From: Actinomycetota bacterium
GTDB taxonomy: Bacteria; Actinomycetota; Actinomycetes; Actinomycetales; Microbacteriaceae
Length of the DNA stretch: 64,000 bases
Direction: 5' to 3'
Assembly (NCBI GenBank): GCA_020160915.1
Contig: JAIUPK010000001.1
Span: forward strand, 341,645 to 405,644
Part shown: positions 48,004 to 57,103 of the stretch, piece after piece
Layout of the letters: the number at the start of each line of letters is the position of its first letter
How positions within the stretch are numbered: the first letter of the stretch is position 1
Notes under the pieces: generated by a model
Database searches by the model: none
What the model saw: the letters and a program-made list of their open reading frames with translations, nothing else
Told to the model about the DNA's origin: nothing
Position numbers and translations under genes: made by a program

Positions 48004-48023
48004 GTAGACCCTACGTGGTCTAC
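48004..48023. promoter_or_regulatory. Inverted repeat next to a GTG start, possible operator
   Basis: GTAGACC and GGTCTAC form a perfect 7-bp inverted repeat around 6 bp, with the first base 4 bp from the GTG start at 47999. The position would block either promoter or ribosome access. The binding factor is unknown. Confidence 0.4.
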
Positions 48024-48068
48024 CCCCTCTCAGGGGCAGCGCACACCCGCTTCCCAGTAACAATCTGA

Positions 48069-48093
48069 CAAAAAATCATCAGATCGGATGATT
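48069..48093 (-). terminator. Intrinsic terminator of phoH2
   Basis: On the minus strand AATCATC and GATGATT form a 7-bp stem with a 6-nt loop, followed by a run of T. It begins 7 bp after the phoH2 stop, a standard Rho-independent terminator. Confidence 0.8.
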
Positions 48094-48099
48094 CTGGGG

Positions 48100-49473
48100 C
48101 TAAGCGAGCTCGTTCGACTCCAGCATCTCGGTCACGAGCGCCGCAATCGCCGAGCGCTCCGACCGGGTCAGCGTGATGTGCCCGAACAGTGCATGACCCT
48201 TCAGAGTCTCGATGACGGATGCCACGCCGTCGTGCCGCCCGACCCTCAGGTTGTCGCGCTGAGCCACATCGTGCGTGAGCACCACGCGCGAGTTCTGTCC
48301 GATACGGGACAGCACGGTGAGCAGCACATTGCGCTCCAGGGACTGCGCCTCGTCGACGATCACGAACGCGTCGTGCAGCGAGCGTCCACGGATGTGGGTG
48401 AGCGGCAGCACCTCGAGCAGCCCGCGTTCCAGCACTTCGTCGAGCACGTTCTGCGACACGACCGAGCCGAGGGTGTCGAACACCGCCTGGGCCCACGGGT
48501 TCATCTTCTCCGCGGCATCCCCGGGCAGGAAGCCGAGCTCCTGGCCGCCCACCGCGTACAGCGGACGGAACACCATGATCTTGCGGTGCTGCTGCTTCTC
48601 GAGCACCGCCTCGAGCCCCGCGCACAGGGCGAGTGCTGACTTGCCGGTGCCTGCCCGGCCGCCGAGTGACACGATGCCGATCTCCGGATCGAGCAGCAGG
48701 TCGATGGCGAGCCGCTGCTCTGCGCTGCGGCCGTGCAGGCCGAAGATGTCGCGGTCGCCGCGCACCAGCTTCATCTCGCCGCGACCCGAGACGCGACCGA
48801 GCGCCGACCCCCGGTCGGAGTGGATGATGAGTCCCGTGTTGACGGGAAGGTCCTCGACGAGTCGGGAGTGCAGCTGCTCGTTGTCGTAGAGCTGAGCCAT
48901 CTGCTCGCTGCTGAGGTCGATGTCCTTCTGGCCGGTCCAGCCGGAGTCGACGGCCAGCTCAGCGCGGTACTCCTCCGCCGCCAGACCGATGGATGCCGCC
49001 TTCACCCGCAGCGGCAGGTCCTTGGACACCACGGTGACCGCGAGCCCCTCGTTGGCGAGGTTGAGCGCGACCGCGAGAATGCGCGAGTCGTTGTCGCCGA
49101 GCTGGAGTCCGGACGGCAGCACCGACATATTGGAGTGGTTGAGTTCGACGCGCAGCGAACCACCGTCCCCGACGGCGATCGGGAAGTCGAGGCGCTCGTG
49201 CTGCACCCGCAGCTCGTCGAGGTTGCGCAACGCCTGACGGGCGAAGTACCCGATCTCGGGATCGTTGCGCTTGGCCTCGAGCTCGGTGATGACGATGACC
49301 GGAAGCACGACGTGGTGCTCGGCGAAGCGGAACGCGGCCTTCGGATCAGACAGGAGAACCGAGGTGTCGAGCACGTAGGTGCGCTCGGCCTGCGCGGCGG
49401 ACGACTCAGACCTGGCCGACCTCCCCGTCTGCGATCCGTTCAGCTTCTGGTTCGGGCGGGTCATCTCGGCCAC
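48100..49473 (-). CDS. phoH2: PhoH2-type PIN-PhoH ATPase/RNase
   Basis: A protein of about 457 residues. An N-terminal PIN nuclease domain ([12 protein letters not shown] near residue 25, later GDNDSRIL) is joined to a PhoH ATPase with Walker [12 protein letters not shown] and Walker [11 protein letters not shown]. The mycobacterial PhoH2 homologue unwinds and cuts RNA, using ATP. GTG at 49473 has a GGAG 5 nt upstream; ATG at 49464 is the alternative. It is the second gene downstream of uppS-like on the minus strand, with 202 bp between, and ends in an intrinsic terminator. Confidence 0.93.
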   Translation of the reverse strand: MAEMTRPNQKLNGSQTGRSARSESSAAQAERTYVLDTSVLLSDPKAAFRFAEHHVVLPVIVITELEAKRNDPEIGYFARQALRNLDELRVQHERLDFPIAVGDGGSLRVELNHSNMSVLPSGLQLGDNDSRILAVALNLANEGLAVTVVSKDLPLRVKAASIGLAAEEYRAELAVDSGWTGQKDIDLSSEQMAQLYDNEQLHSRLVEDLPVNTGLIIHSDRGSALGRVSGRGEMKLVRGDRDIFGLHGRSAEQRLAIDLLLDPEIGIVSLGGRAGTGKSALALCAGLEAVLEKQQHRKIMVFRPLYAVGGQELGFLPGDAAEKMNPWAQAVFDTLGSVVSQNVLDEVLERGLLEVLPLTHIRGRSLHDAFVIVDEAQSLERNVLLTVLSRIGQNSRVVLTHDVAQRDNLRVGRHDGVASVIETLKGHALFGHITLTRSERSAIAALVTEMLESNELA

Positions 49474-49571
49474 GTGCACTCCATCCCCGGCAGTCAAGCT
49501 CCCGGATCCAGTCTGCGAAGACGGCCATGTGGTGTTAGCACATCGCGAGACGAACTTACGTGGCCGTCTCG

Positions 49572-49624
49572 ATCAGGCGCCGTGCCTGATATCTCGACGC
49601 TAGGCGTTTCGCGTTGCACGAAAC
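49572..49624. other. Two hairpins between uppS-like gene and phoH2
   Basis: ATCAGGC/GCCTGAT (49572-49590, 5-nt loop) and GTTTCG/CGAAAC (49606-49624, 7-nt loop) lie in the 202-bp gap. They could end uppS-like transcripts or belong to the phoH2 leader. No U-tract is present. Confidence 0.4.
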
Positions 49625-49675
49625 GACCGACACACCGCGCGTCGTGTATCCGGCAGGTTAATTGATGGGCAACGG

Positions 49676-50461
49676 CTACTGGCCGAATCGGCGCTGCCTG
49701 CGGGCGAAGTCGCGCAACGCCCGCAGGAAGTCCACCTCGCGCAGATCGGGCCCGAGGGCCTCCATGAAATAGAACTCGCTGTGAGCGCTCTGCCAGAGCA
49801 TGAAGTCGCTGATGCGCTGCTCTCCCGAGGTGCGGATGACCAGATCCGGGTCGGGCTGTCCACCCGTGTACAGGTGCTCGCCGATCAGTTCCGGGGTGAG
49901 GAGTTCGGCCAGTGCGTCAAGCGACCCACCGTCGGACTCGTGGGTGCGCACGATGCTGCGCATCGCATCCGCTATCTCGCGACGACCGCCGTAGCCGATG
50001 GCGAGGTTGATGTGCAGGCCGGTGTTGCCCGCGGTTCGCGTCTGCGCGTCCTGAAGCTTCGACACCAGTGCAGCCGGAAGCCCATCCGTCGAGCCCACGT
50101 GCTGCACCTTCCAGTCGCGGAAGTGCGAGAGGTCCTCCGCGAGGTCGCCGATGATCTCGAAGAGCCCCTCGAGTTCATCCTTCGACCGGCCGGTCAGGTT
50201 GTCGGTGGAGAGCAGGTAGAGGGTCGCGACACGGATGCCGAGGCCGTCGCACCACTCGAGGAACTCGTGCATCTTCTCGGCGCCGGCGCGATGGCCGTGG
50301 GCGGCCGTCTCGAGCTCTCGCAGGCGGGCCCAGCGGCGGTTGCCGTCGATGATCATGGCGACGTGGTGCGGCAGCTCCTCGGGCACCAGTGAGCGTCGGA
50401 GGCGATTCTGGTAGAGACCGTAGAGCAGGCCGCGCCCGAGGGGTTCCTGGCGCTTACTCAC
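49676..50461 (-). CDS. cis-Prenyl transferase (UppS family, probably short-chain)
   Basis: A 261-residue cis-prenyl transferase. The catalytic motif MIIDGNRRWAR is at residues 36-46 (Asp39), and DLVIRTSGEQRISDFMLWQ is the usual C-terminal IPP-binding motif. Its position next to hemolysin III and mca matches that of Rv1086 in M. tuberculosis, a Z-farnesyl diphosphate synthase, as I remember. The product may thus be short-chain Z-FPP and not the undecaprenyl carrier. Sequence alone does not settle chain length. Confidence 0.9.
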   Translation of the reverse strand: MSKRQEPLGRGLLYGLYQNRLRRSLVPEELPHHVAMIIDGNRRWARLRELETAAHGHRAGAEKMHEFLEWCDGLGIRVATLYLLSTDNLTGRSKDELEGLFEIIGDLAEDLSHFRDWKVQHVGSTDGLPAALVSKLQDAQTRTAGNTGLHINLAIGYGGRREIADAMRSIVRTHESDGGSLDALAELLTPELIGEHLYTGGQPDPDLVIRTSGEQRISDFMLWQSAHSEFYFMEALGPDLREVDFLRALRDFARRQRRFGQ

Positions 50462-50525
50462 ACGCCTACGCTAGCCCACCCGGTGCTGCCAGCTTGCTGA
50501 GATATCTCCCGCGTACACTGGCGAT

Positions 50526-51287
50526 ATGACCGCGCACGATACGGGAACGGCACCCGACACGACCCCCGAACCGGCGCCCGACGACACCGCAGCCGAGCTG
50601 CCCAACATCCCGCTCCTCGAGGATTCCATCGAGTATGAGGCGCTCGACGTGAAGCCGACGTGGCGCGGCTGGATCCACGCGGGAACGTTCCCCCTCGCGA
50701 TCGCGCTGGGCGTCATCCTCATCGTGTTCGCTGACGGTGTCCCGGCCAAGGTGAGCTCCGCGATCTTCGTGGCCTCGTCCCTGCTGCTGTTCGGCATCTC
50801 GGCCCTGTACCACCGCTTCACCTGGAGCGAGCGCGCCCGCGTGCTGCTCAAGCGGTTCGATCACTCGAACATCTTCCTGCTGATCGCGGGCTCGTACACC
50901 CCCATCACCGTGCTCTGCCTCCCCACCCCCAAGGCCATCCTGCTGCTCTCGCTGGTGTGGGGTGGAGCGCTCATCGGAATCGGCTTCCGCATCTTCTGGA
51001 TCGGCGCACCGCGCTGGCTGTACGTGCCGATCTACGTTCTGCTGGGCTGGGCGGCGATGATGTTCATCGTCGACTTCTTCCAGGCCAACTGGATCATGAT
51101 GACGCTCATCATCGTGGGTGGCCTCTGCTACACCGCTGGTGCCGTCATCTACGGGCTCAAGCGTCCCAACCCGTTCCCGGGCAAGTTCGGCTTCCACGAG
51201 ATCTTCCACACGCTGACCCTGCTGGCGTTCCTCTGCCACTGGACCGGCATATTCATCGTGGCGATCAATCCTCCGGTGCTGGCTTAG
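50526..51287 (+). CDS. Hemolysin III / TrhA family (PAQR-like) membrane protein
   Basis: A 253-residue protein with a 40-residue acidic cytoplasmic start and seven predicted membrane helices. The family's metal-site residues are in ALYHRFTW, FDHSNIFLLIAGSYTP and HEIFHTLTLLAFLCHW. The PAQR-like family affects membrane lipid balance in bacteria. The 3' end overlaps the convergent small membrane-protein gene by 23 bp. It is divergent from the prenyl transferase gene. Confidence 0.93.
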   Translation: MTAHDTGTAPDTTPEPAPDDTAAELPNIPLLEDSIEYEALDVKPTWRGWIHAGTFPLAIALGVILIVFADGVPAKVSSAIFVASSLLLFGISALYHRFTWSERARVLLKRFDHSNIFLLIAGSYTPITVLCLPTPKAILLLSLVWGGALIGIGFRIFWIGAPRWLYVPIYVLLGWAAMMFIVDFFQANWIMMTLIIVGGLCYTAGAVIYGLKRPNPFPGKFGFHEIFHTLTLLAFLCHWTGIFIVAINPPVLA

Positions 51288-51543
51288 CCTTTCCGTTCTT
51301 GCCCGCCTTGCCGCCTTCTGCTGCCTCGCGCTCCTCGGCCTCGAGCTGCTCCTGAACCTCGGCGCGGTAGCGCACGCGGCGGATGCGACGCGTCATGTCG
51401 ATCACGAGCAGCACCGTGGCCACCGCGATGAAGAACGTCACAACGAACCCGACGATGCCGGGTGTGACCAGGTCTTCGTTGAGAGCGGGTGATGGACTCG
51501 GCGTCGGGGTGACGTCGGCGAGCCAGGCGAGCAGGGTGATCAT
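51265..51543 (-). CDS. Small membrane protein downstream of mca
   Basis: A 92-residue protein with a short Thr/Pro/Ser-rich N-terminus, one membrane helix at about residues 30-52 and a Lys/Glu/Arg-rich coiled tail. The ATG overlaps the mca stop (ATGA), so it is translated with mca. A small membrane protein in this spot is conserved in actinobacteria (compare Rv1083, from memory). Function is unknown. Confidence 0.75.
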   Translation of the reverse strand: MITLLAWLADVTPTPSPSPALNEDLVTPGIVGFVVTFFIAVATVLLVIDMTRRIRRVRYRAEVQEQLEAEEREAAEGGKAGKNGKAKPAPED

Positions 51544-52451
51544 CGGGTGTCCTCGGTGTCGGTGGAGATCGCGGTAGCGGCGGTGATCGGGGCATCGGTG
51601 ATGCCCGCGAAGAGGTCGTCTTCGGGAAGGGTCGTGTCGACTGACGACTCCACGAGCTCGAAGTCCTCGTAGGGCCACGCCTCGCGCTGCAGGTCGTTGG
51701 GCCAGAAGAAGAACCGGTCGTCGGGAGCGACCTGGCTCGCGTGGGCCCGCAAGGCGGTGTCGCGGTGCTCGAGGAAGTCGCCGACCGGCACGTGAGTGGT
51801 CGCCGTGAAGGGGCGCCCGCTCATCCAGCCGCGCAGCTCCTCGAGGTCGGCACGACGCGGGTGGTCGCTGTCCACCATCGCCTCGTAGACGCGCTCGAGA
51901 CGGTGGGAGTTGAAGATGCGGTCGTAGTAGACCTTCGGAACGCGCCAGGCCGGCCCCTGCTGCGGGTACTGCCGGGCATCCGCCGCCGCACGCCAGGCGA
52001 ACATCGACAGCTCGTGAGTGCGGATGTGGTCGGGGTGCGGGTACCCACCCTGCTCGTCGTAGGTGATCAGCACGTGCGGCCTGAACTCGCGGATGATGCC
52101 CACCAGCGGCTCCGCGCTGACCTCGAGCGGGATGCGCGCAAAGCAGTTCGCCGGCAGCGGCTCGTCACCCTCCGGCAGCCCCGAATCCTCGTAGCCGAGC
52201 CAGCGGTGTGCGATGTCGATCGCTGCCGCCGCACGGCTCATCTCGATGCGACGGAGCCCCGCCATGTCGCGCTCGGCCATCGCCAGCTCGTGCGCAGGCA
52301 GACCCTGGTTCTGCACGTCGCCGCGCTCGCCGCCGGTGCAGCTGACCACGAGAACCTCATCGCCCAGGCTGCGGTAGTGCGCGTACGTGGCCGCGCCCTT
52401 GCTCGACTCGTCGTCGGGATGGGCGTGCACTGCTAGCAAGCGCCGTGCCAC
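51540..52451 (-). CDS. mca: Mycothiol S-conjugate amidase
   Basis: A 303-residue zinc amidase of the LmbE/PIG-L family. The zinc motif is [11 protein letters not shown] at residues 9-19, followed by CTGGERGDVQNQG, which is typical of Mca as opposed to MshB, and HPDHIRTHE. Mca cleaves mycothiol conjugates of electrophiles and antibiotics so that the mercapturate is exported. Start is GTG at 52451. Its presence says the organism makes mycothiol. Confidence 0.95.
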   Translation of the reverse strand: MARRLLAVHAHPDDESSKGAATYAHYRSLGDEVLVVSCTGGERGDVQNQGLPAHELAMAERDMAGLRRIEMSRAAAAIDIAHRWLGYEDSGLPEGDEPLPANCFARIPLEVSAEPLVGIIREFRPHVLITYDEQGGYPHPDHIRTHELSMFAWRAAADARQYPQQGPAWRVPKVYYDRIFNSHRLERVYEAMVDSDHPRRADLEELRGWMSGRPFTATTHVPVGDFLEHRDTALRAHASQVAPDDRFFFWPNDLQREAWPYEDFELVESSVDTTLPEDDLFAGITDAPITAATAISTDTEDTR

Positions 52452-52506
52452 CGTGCTCCTTGGGTGAAAGAATGGTCCTGAACTACCGAGCCTAACGGAG
52501 CCATGC

Positions 52507-52932
52507 GTGTCGCACCCTGAGTCCCCACTCGCCCCCGAGTCGGCGGAGCTTGCGGCGCGCTACGGGCACACGCCGAGCGCGAAGCGACGCACACGGTGGG
52601 CGGTCGTGGCATCCGCTCTCGCCTTCGTTGCCGTGTTCACGGCGTGGGTCGTGTGGGGCGGGCTGCTGAGTCCGGCGGCGCAGCTGGAGACCGACGACAT
52701 CGGCCACACGATTCTCAGCGACAGCGAGGTGTCGGTCAGCTGGACCGTCAATGTCGAGCCGGGAACGGCCACGAAGTGTGCCGTGCAGGCGCTCAACTCG
52801 ACATTCGCGATCGTCGGCTGGGTGATCGTGGATGTGGCGGCCTCGACCGAGCGCACGCGTACGTTCACGAAGACGGTGCGCACGACAGAGCTCGCCGTAA
52901 CCGGGTTGATCTACCGTTGCTGGCTCACCTAG
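52507..52932 (+). CDS. DUF4307 membrane-anchored protein
   Basis: A 141-residue protein with a 28-residue cytoplasmic start (AARYGHTPSAKRRTR), one membrane helix at about 30-52 and an extracellular beta-rich domain of about 85 residues with two cysteines. This is DUF4307, a family of unknown function that sits between mca and greA in many actinobacteria. The GTG at 52507 lies 55 bp from the divergent mca start. Confidence 0.88.
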   Translation: MSHPESPLAPESAELAARYGHTPSAKRRTRWAVVASALAFVAVFTAWVVWGGLLSPAAQLETDDIGHTILSDSEVSVSWTVNVEPGTATKCAVQALNSTFAIVGWVIVDVAASTERTRTFTKTVRTTELAVTGLIYRCWLT

Positions 52933-52995
52933 GCTTGACGGACTCGCACCCGCCCGCCTGAACAGAAGTGTTGCTCAGTGCGGCGGGATCATCCG

Positions 52996-53019
52996 GAACC
53001 GGCCCGCAACGGCCGGTTC
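52996..53019 (+). terminator. Hairpin in the greA leader
   Basis: A perfect 9-bp inverted repeat (GAACCGGCC and its complement, loop CGCAAC) followed by ATTTCGTT, ending 18 bp before the greA GTG. It may end DUF4307 transcripts or act as an attenuator in the greA leader. Confidence 0.5.
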
Positions 53020-53037
53020 ATTTCGTTAGGAGACACT

Positions 53038-53526
53038 GTGGCTACAGACAGCTCGGTCACGTGGCTGACCCAGGAAGCGTTCGATCGACTGACAGCGGAG
53101 CTCGACCAGCTCGCCGGTGAGGGCCGCACGGAGATTGCGAAGAAGATCGAGGCCGCTCGCGAGGAGGGCGACCTCAAGGAGAACGGCGGCTACCACGCGG
53201 CCAAGGAGGAGCAGGGCAAGATCGAGGCGCGCATCCGCGTGCTGACCGAGCTGCTGCGTCACTCCGTGGTGGGTGAGGCCCCCGAATCGACCGGTGTGGT
53301 CGCGCCGGGAACGCTCATCACCGCGGCAATCCTCGGCACCGAGCGCACGTTCCTCATCGGCTCGCGCGAGATCGTGGGTGACAGCGACATCGAGGTCTAC
53401 AGCGAGGGCAGCCCGCTCGGCACGGCGATCATCGGCATGAAGGTCGGCGACGAGACGAGCTACACCGCGCCCAACGGTAAGTCGATCGACGTGAAGATCA
53501 TCAAGGTCGAGACGTACGTTCCCTGA
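53038..53526 (+). CDS. greA: Transcription elongation factor GreA
   Basis: A 162-residue GreA that rescues backtracked RNA polymerase by stimulating transcript cleavage. The N-terminal coiled coil carries the acidic tip AREEGDLKENGGYHAAKEEQ, and the C-terminal FKBP-like domain ends in APNGKSIDVKIIKVE. The GTG at 53038 has TTAGGAGA 6 nt upstream. A REP-like pair follows the stop and separates it from convergent ilvA. Confidence 0.97.
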   Translation: MATDSSVTWLTQEAFDRLTAELDQLAGEGRTEIAKKIEAAREEGDLKENGGYHAAKEEQGKIEARIRVLTELLRHSVVGEAPESTGVVAPGTLITAAILGTERTFLIGSREIVGDSDIEVYSEGSPLGTAIIGMKVGDETSYTAPNGKSIDVKIIKVETYVP

Positions 53527-53535
53527 GCTGCTGCC

Positions 53536-53616
53536 GGTTGAGTAGCCGCGAAGCGGCATATCGAAACCTCTGCGTCGGCGTGGTTTCGATACGCACCTTC
53601 GGCGCTACTCAACCAG
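53536..53616. repeat. REP-like inverted pair E, between greA and ilvA 3' ends
   Basis: Two opposed units, 53536-53568 and 53582-53616, fill the gap between the convergent greA and ilvA stops. The right unit ends 1 bp from the ilvA stop. A long hairpin usable by both strands can form. Confidence 0.85.
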
Positions 53617-53617
53617 C

Positions 53618-54856
53618 CTAGAAGTCGATGCGCGGCTCGAAGCCCTCGTCGCGCAGGCGCTCCAGCACGAGCTCGGCGTGCTCGGGACCGCGCGTCTCGA
53701 TGTGCAGTTCGAGCTCGACCTGACTGATCAGCAGCCCGCCACCGTGCCGCGTGTGCAGCACCTCGACGACGTTGGCGCTGCACTCGGCGACGAGCGCCGA
53801 CACACGCGCCAACTGGCCGGGGCGATCGGGCAACGGGATGCGCAGCTTGAGGTAGCGCTCCGAGGCGGCCAGACCGTGGCTGATCACCCTCTCCATGATC
53901 ATGGGATCGATGTTGCCGCCACTCAGGATGACGACCGTCGTGCCGCTCGCGCTCACCTGCCCAGCAAGGATGGCCGCAACCCCCACAGCGCCGGCCGGCT
54001 CGACGACGAGCTTCGCGCGCTCCAGCAGCACGAGCAGCGCCTGTGCCATGTCGTCCTCGCTGACGGTGACGACCTCGTCGACGACTCGACGCACGATCTC
54101 GAAATTCAGCTCACCCGGCTTGGACACGGCGATGCCGTCGGCGATCGTCGGCAGGATCGTGATCTGGGTCGGGGCACCCTTCTCGAGTGAGACCGGATAG
54201 GGCGACGCGTTGGCCGCCTGCACGCCGATGACCCGCACGGTGCGACCGTCGATGGCAGCGCGTTGCTTGATCGCGCTCGCGACACCCGAGATGAGCCCGC
54301 CACCACCGATCGGAACGACGACCGTGTCGACGTCGGGCTGCTGTTCGTAGATCTCGAGGCCCAGGGTGCCCTGGCCGGCGATGATGTCCTCGTGGTCGAA
54401 GGGGTGGATGAACACGGCGCCCGTGGTGCGGGCGAACTCGGCGGCGGCACGCAGGGGCTCGTCGACGGTGTGACCTCGGAGCACGACATCCGCACCGTAG
54501 TCCTTGGTGGCCTGCAGCTTGGGCAGGGGAACGCCGACCGGCATGAAGATGGTGGCCTTGATGCCGAGCTCGCGGGCCGCGTAGGCGACGCCCTGAGCGT
54601 GGTTGCCGGCCGAGGCGGCGACCACGCCGCGCGCCTTCTCCTCGTCGGTGAGCAGGGAGAGCCGGTTGTAGGCACCGCGGATCTTGTATGAGCCGGTGCG
54701 CTGGAGGTTCTCGCACTTGAGCAGCACCGGCGAACCGAGGATGTCGCTCAGGTAGCGGCTGCTGTCCATGAGGGTGACCTGCACGACACCGGTCACGCGA
54801 TCACGTGCTTCTTCGAAGCCGCCCAGGGTGGGGCCAACCACTGCGGTCTCAGGCAT
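53618..54856 (-). CDS. ilvA: Threonine ammonia-lyase with ACT-like domain
   Basis: A 412-residue PLP enzyme converting threonine to 2-oxobutyrate, the first step of isoleucine synthesis or threonine breakdown. The PLP lysine is Lys58 in GSYKIRGAYNR; SAGNHAQGVA and the phosphate-binding GGGGLISG are present. The last 80 residues form one ACT-like regulatory domain (KLRIPLPDRPGQLARVSAL). The single ACT domain matches the shorter, actinobacterial type. It overlaps the upstream AI-2E-type gene by 8 bp. Confidence 0.95.
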   Translation of the reverse strand: MPETAVVGPTLGGFEEARDRVTGVVQVTLMDSSRYLSDILGSPVLLKCENLQRTGSYKIRGAYNRLSLLTDEEKARGVVAASAGNHAQGVAYAARELGIKATIFMPVGVPLPKLQATKDYGADVVLRGHTVDEPLRAAAEFARTTGAVFIHPFDHEDIIAGQGTLGLEIYEQQPDVDTVVVPIGGGGLISGVASAIKQRAAIDGRTVRVIGVQAANASPYPVSLEKGAPTQITILPTIADGIAVSKPGELNFEIVRRVVDEVVTVSEDDMAQALLVLLERAKLVVEPAGAVGVAAILAGQVSASGTTVVILSGGNIDPMIMERVISHGLAASERYLKLRIPLPDRPGQLARVSALVAECSANVVEVLHTRHGGGLLISQVELELHIETRGPEHAELVLERLRDEGFEPRIDF

Positions 54857-55991
54857 CGCCCAGGAGATCCTTTACTGTCGGATGCGGGTGGGTGCGCCAC
54901 TCCCCCGCGGCGATGTACTTGACGACCACGTTGAGCACGGCGATCACCGGCACGGCGAAGAGCGCCCCGGGGATTCCCGCGATGAAGCCACCGGCTGCGA
55001 CCGCGAATACCACGGCGAGCGGGTGCACCTTGACGGCGGTACCCATCACCAGGGGCTGCAGGATGTGCCCCTCGACCTGCTGCACGAGCAACACGATTCC
55101 GAGCATGATGACGGCGGGAATCGGGCCGAGATACACGAGCGCGACGAAGACGGCGAGCGCTCCCGAGATGAGCGCCCCGACCACGGGGATGAACGATCCG
55201 AGGAACACCGCGACGGCGATCGGGATGACCAGCGGGAACCCACCGAAGAACAGCCCGAGAATCCAGGCCCCGGCGCCGATGCCGATCGCGTCCACGGCGG
55301 CCACGAAGATCTGCACCTTGACGAAGGTCGTGAGGGTGATCCACCCGGCCTGGCCAGCGCCGTCCACTGCGGGGCGCGACCGACGGGGGAAGAGGCCGAC
55401 GATCCAGCGCCAGACTCCCTTGCCATCGATGAGGAAGAAGAGCGTCGCGAAGAGGGTGAGCAGGAACCCTGCCAGCACGTGACCGGCTGTGGTTCCCACC
55501 GACATGATGCTGGAGACCAGGGCCGAGCTGTCACGCTGGATGGCTTCCCACGCCTGCCCGAGGTAGGCGGAGATGTCGGCGTCGGTGAGCTGAAGTGGCG
55601 ACGCCAGCAGCCACGCCTTGAGGTTGTCGTACGCCTCGAGCGACTGCGCCTGCAGGTCGGGGTAGCCGGCGCGCACCTGAAGCACGACGAGCACGATCAA
55701 ACCGGTGATCACTGCCAGTGTGCCGACCATCGCGACGACGATCGCGAGCCACCGGGGCCAGCCCTTCCGCACCAGGAAGTTCATGAACGGAACCAGCAGT
55801 GCGGCCAGCAGCACCGCCACGAAGAACGGCACCACGATGTCGCGGAACTGCATGATCACGAAGACGAGAACGGCGATCACACCGACGATCACGAGGATGC
55901 GCCACGAGTACGCCGCAGCCACCTTCAGCGCGGGGGGAACCGCCTCATCCGCGGGCGGTGCCGCGACCGTCTTCCGTCGTCCAAGTGCCAC
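54849..55991 (-). CDS. AI-2E (TqsA/PerM-like) family transporter
   Basis: A 380-residue membrane protein of the AI-2 exporter family. It has about seven to eight hydrophobic segments, a soluble-looking stretch near residues 95-150 and the family pattern VVPFFVAVLLAALLVPFMNFLV near residue 50, then LPLV-type GHILQPLVMGTAVKVHPLAV toward the end. Members export varied substrates, including Na+; quorum-signal export should not be assumed. It is translationally coupled with ilvA. Confidence 0.9.
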   Translation of the reverse strand: MALGRRKTVAAPPADEAVPPALKVAAAYSWRILVIVGVIAVLVFVIMQFRDIVVPFFVAVLLAALLVPFMNFLVRKGWPRWLAIVVAMVGTLAVITGLIVLVVLQVRAGYPDLQAQSLEAYDNLKAWLLASPLQLTDADISAYLGQAWEAIQRDSSALVSSIMSVGTTAGHVLAGFLLTLFATLFFLIDGKGVWRWIVGLFPRRSRPAVDGAGQAGWITLTTFVKVQIFVAAVDAIGIGAGAWILGLFFGGFPLVIPIAVAVFLGSFIPVVGALISGALAVFVALVYLGPIPAVIMLGIVLLVQQVEGHILQPLVMGTAVKVHPLAVVFAVAAGGFIAGIPGALFAVPVIAVLNVVVKYIAAGEWRTHPHPTVKDLLGDA

Positions 55992-56020
55992 GCGGACAGT
56001 CTAGATCGCCGCGCGAGGCA

Positions 56021-57103
56021 CTAGCTGCGGACGACGGCGCTGACGGGAACTCCCCGCAACTTGAGGTGCACGAGCTCCCCGGGTTGCGGCCGGGTTTCGA
56101 CCTCGTGCTGGATCGAGAGGAGGGTGTCATCCGCGAGCCGCACCTGGGTGCGACGCAACGATCCGAGGAAGCTCGACGACACCACGGTCGCCGCGATCCC
56201 GCGTGCCGCGAACGTGATGTCCTCGGGGCGCACGTAGGCGGTGACAGGCCCGTCGGGCAACGGATCGCCGAGCAGCTCGAGGCGCGCGCCCTGCACCGTC
56301 ACGGTGCCCTTCGAGTGCTCCCCCGCCAGACGGTTGCTGAGGCCGACGAAGTTGGCGACGAAGGGGGTACGCGGGGTCGTGTACAACTCCTCGGGCGTTC
56401 CGATCTGCTCGATCACCCCGTCGCGCATGACGGCGACCCGGTCGGCGACGGCGAGCGCCTCCTCCTGGTCGTGGGTGACGAACACCGTGGTGATTCCGAG
56501 CTCGGTCTGGATGCGCCGGATCTCGTCGCGCAGCTGCACTCGCACCTTGGCGTCGAGGGCGCTCAGCGGCTCATCCAGCAGAAGCACCCGAGGGCGCGTG
56601 ACTAGGGCGCGCGCGAGCGCAACCCGCTGCTGCTGGCCTCCGGAGAGCTGGTGTGCGAAGCGCTCGGCGAAGGTCGTGAGCCCGACCATCTCGAGTGCCT
56701 CGAGCGCGCGAGTGCGGCGCTCGGCGGTGGCGACCTTGCGCATCCGCAGCCCGAACTCGACGTTCTCGATCGCGGTCATGTGCGGGAACAGCGAGTACGA
56801 CTGGAAGACCATGCCCATGTCACGCTTGTTCGTCGGCACGCTCGCCACGTCGACGCCGTCGATGAGGATGCGCCCGCCATCGATCAGCTCGAGGCCCGAC
56901 AGTGCCCGCAGCGCGGTCGTCTTCCCGCAGCCGGACGGCCCGAGCAGCGCGACGAACTCGCCGGGCGCGATCCGCAGGTCGATCTCGTTGAGCGCGCGGT
57001 GCGCGCCGAAGTTCTTCACGACGCCGACGAGCTCGACGGTGGCACCGGAGTCCGGCGCGATGGTCGGGGCGATGGTCGGTGCGACGGGGATGCTGCTGGT
57101 CAC
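56021..57103 (-). CDS. ABC ATPase of an iron/polyamine/phosphonate-type importer
   Basis: A 360-residue ATPase of the PotA/FbpC class. Walker A GPSGCGKTT at about 57-65, signature LSGGQQQRVALARAL, Walker B LLLDEPLSALDAK and a C-terminal TOBE domain (about 280-360). GTG at 57103 follows GGAG and overlaps the upstream permease stop by 4 bp. A short repeat VAPTIAPTIAP near the N-terminus is low complexity. It energises the permease pair 57100-58826. Confidence 0.93.
   Translation of the reverse strand: MTSSIPVAPTIAPTIAPDSGATVELVGVVKNFGAHRALNEIDLRIAPGEFVALLGPSGCGKTTALRALSGLELIDGGRILIDGVDVASVPTNKRDMGMVFQSYSLFPHMTAIENVEFGLRMRKVATAERRTRALEALEMVGLTTFAERFAHQLSGGQQQRVALARALVTRPRVLLLDEPLSALDAKVRVQLRDEIRRIQTELGITTVFVTHDQEEALAVADRVAVMRDGVIEQIGTPEELYTTPRTPFVANFVGLSNRLAGEHSKGTVTVQGARLELLGDPLPDGPVTAYVRPEDITFAARGIAATVVSSSFLGSLRRTQVRLADDTLLSIQHEVETRPQPGELVHLKLRGVPVSAVVRS

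Noticed and set aside
54849-55991. Quorum-sensing AI-2 exporter call
   Set aside because: The family name is historical; many members move ions or other substrates, and there is no luxS or lsr gene here.
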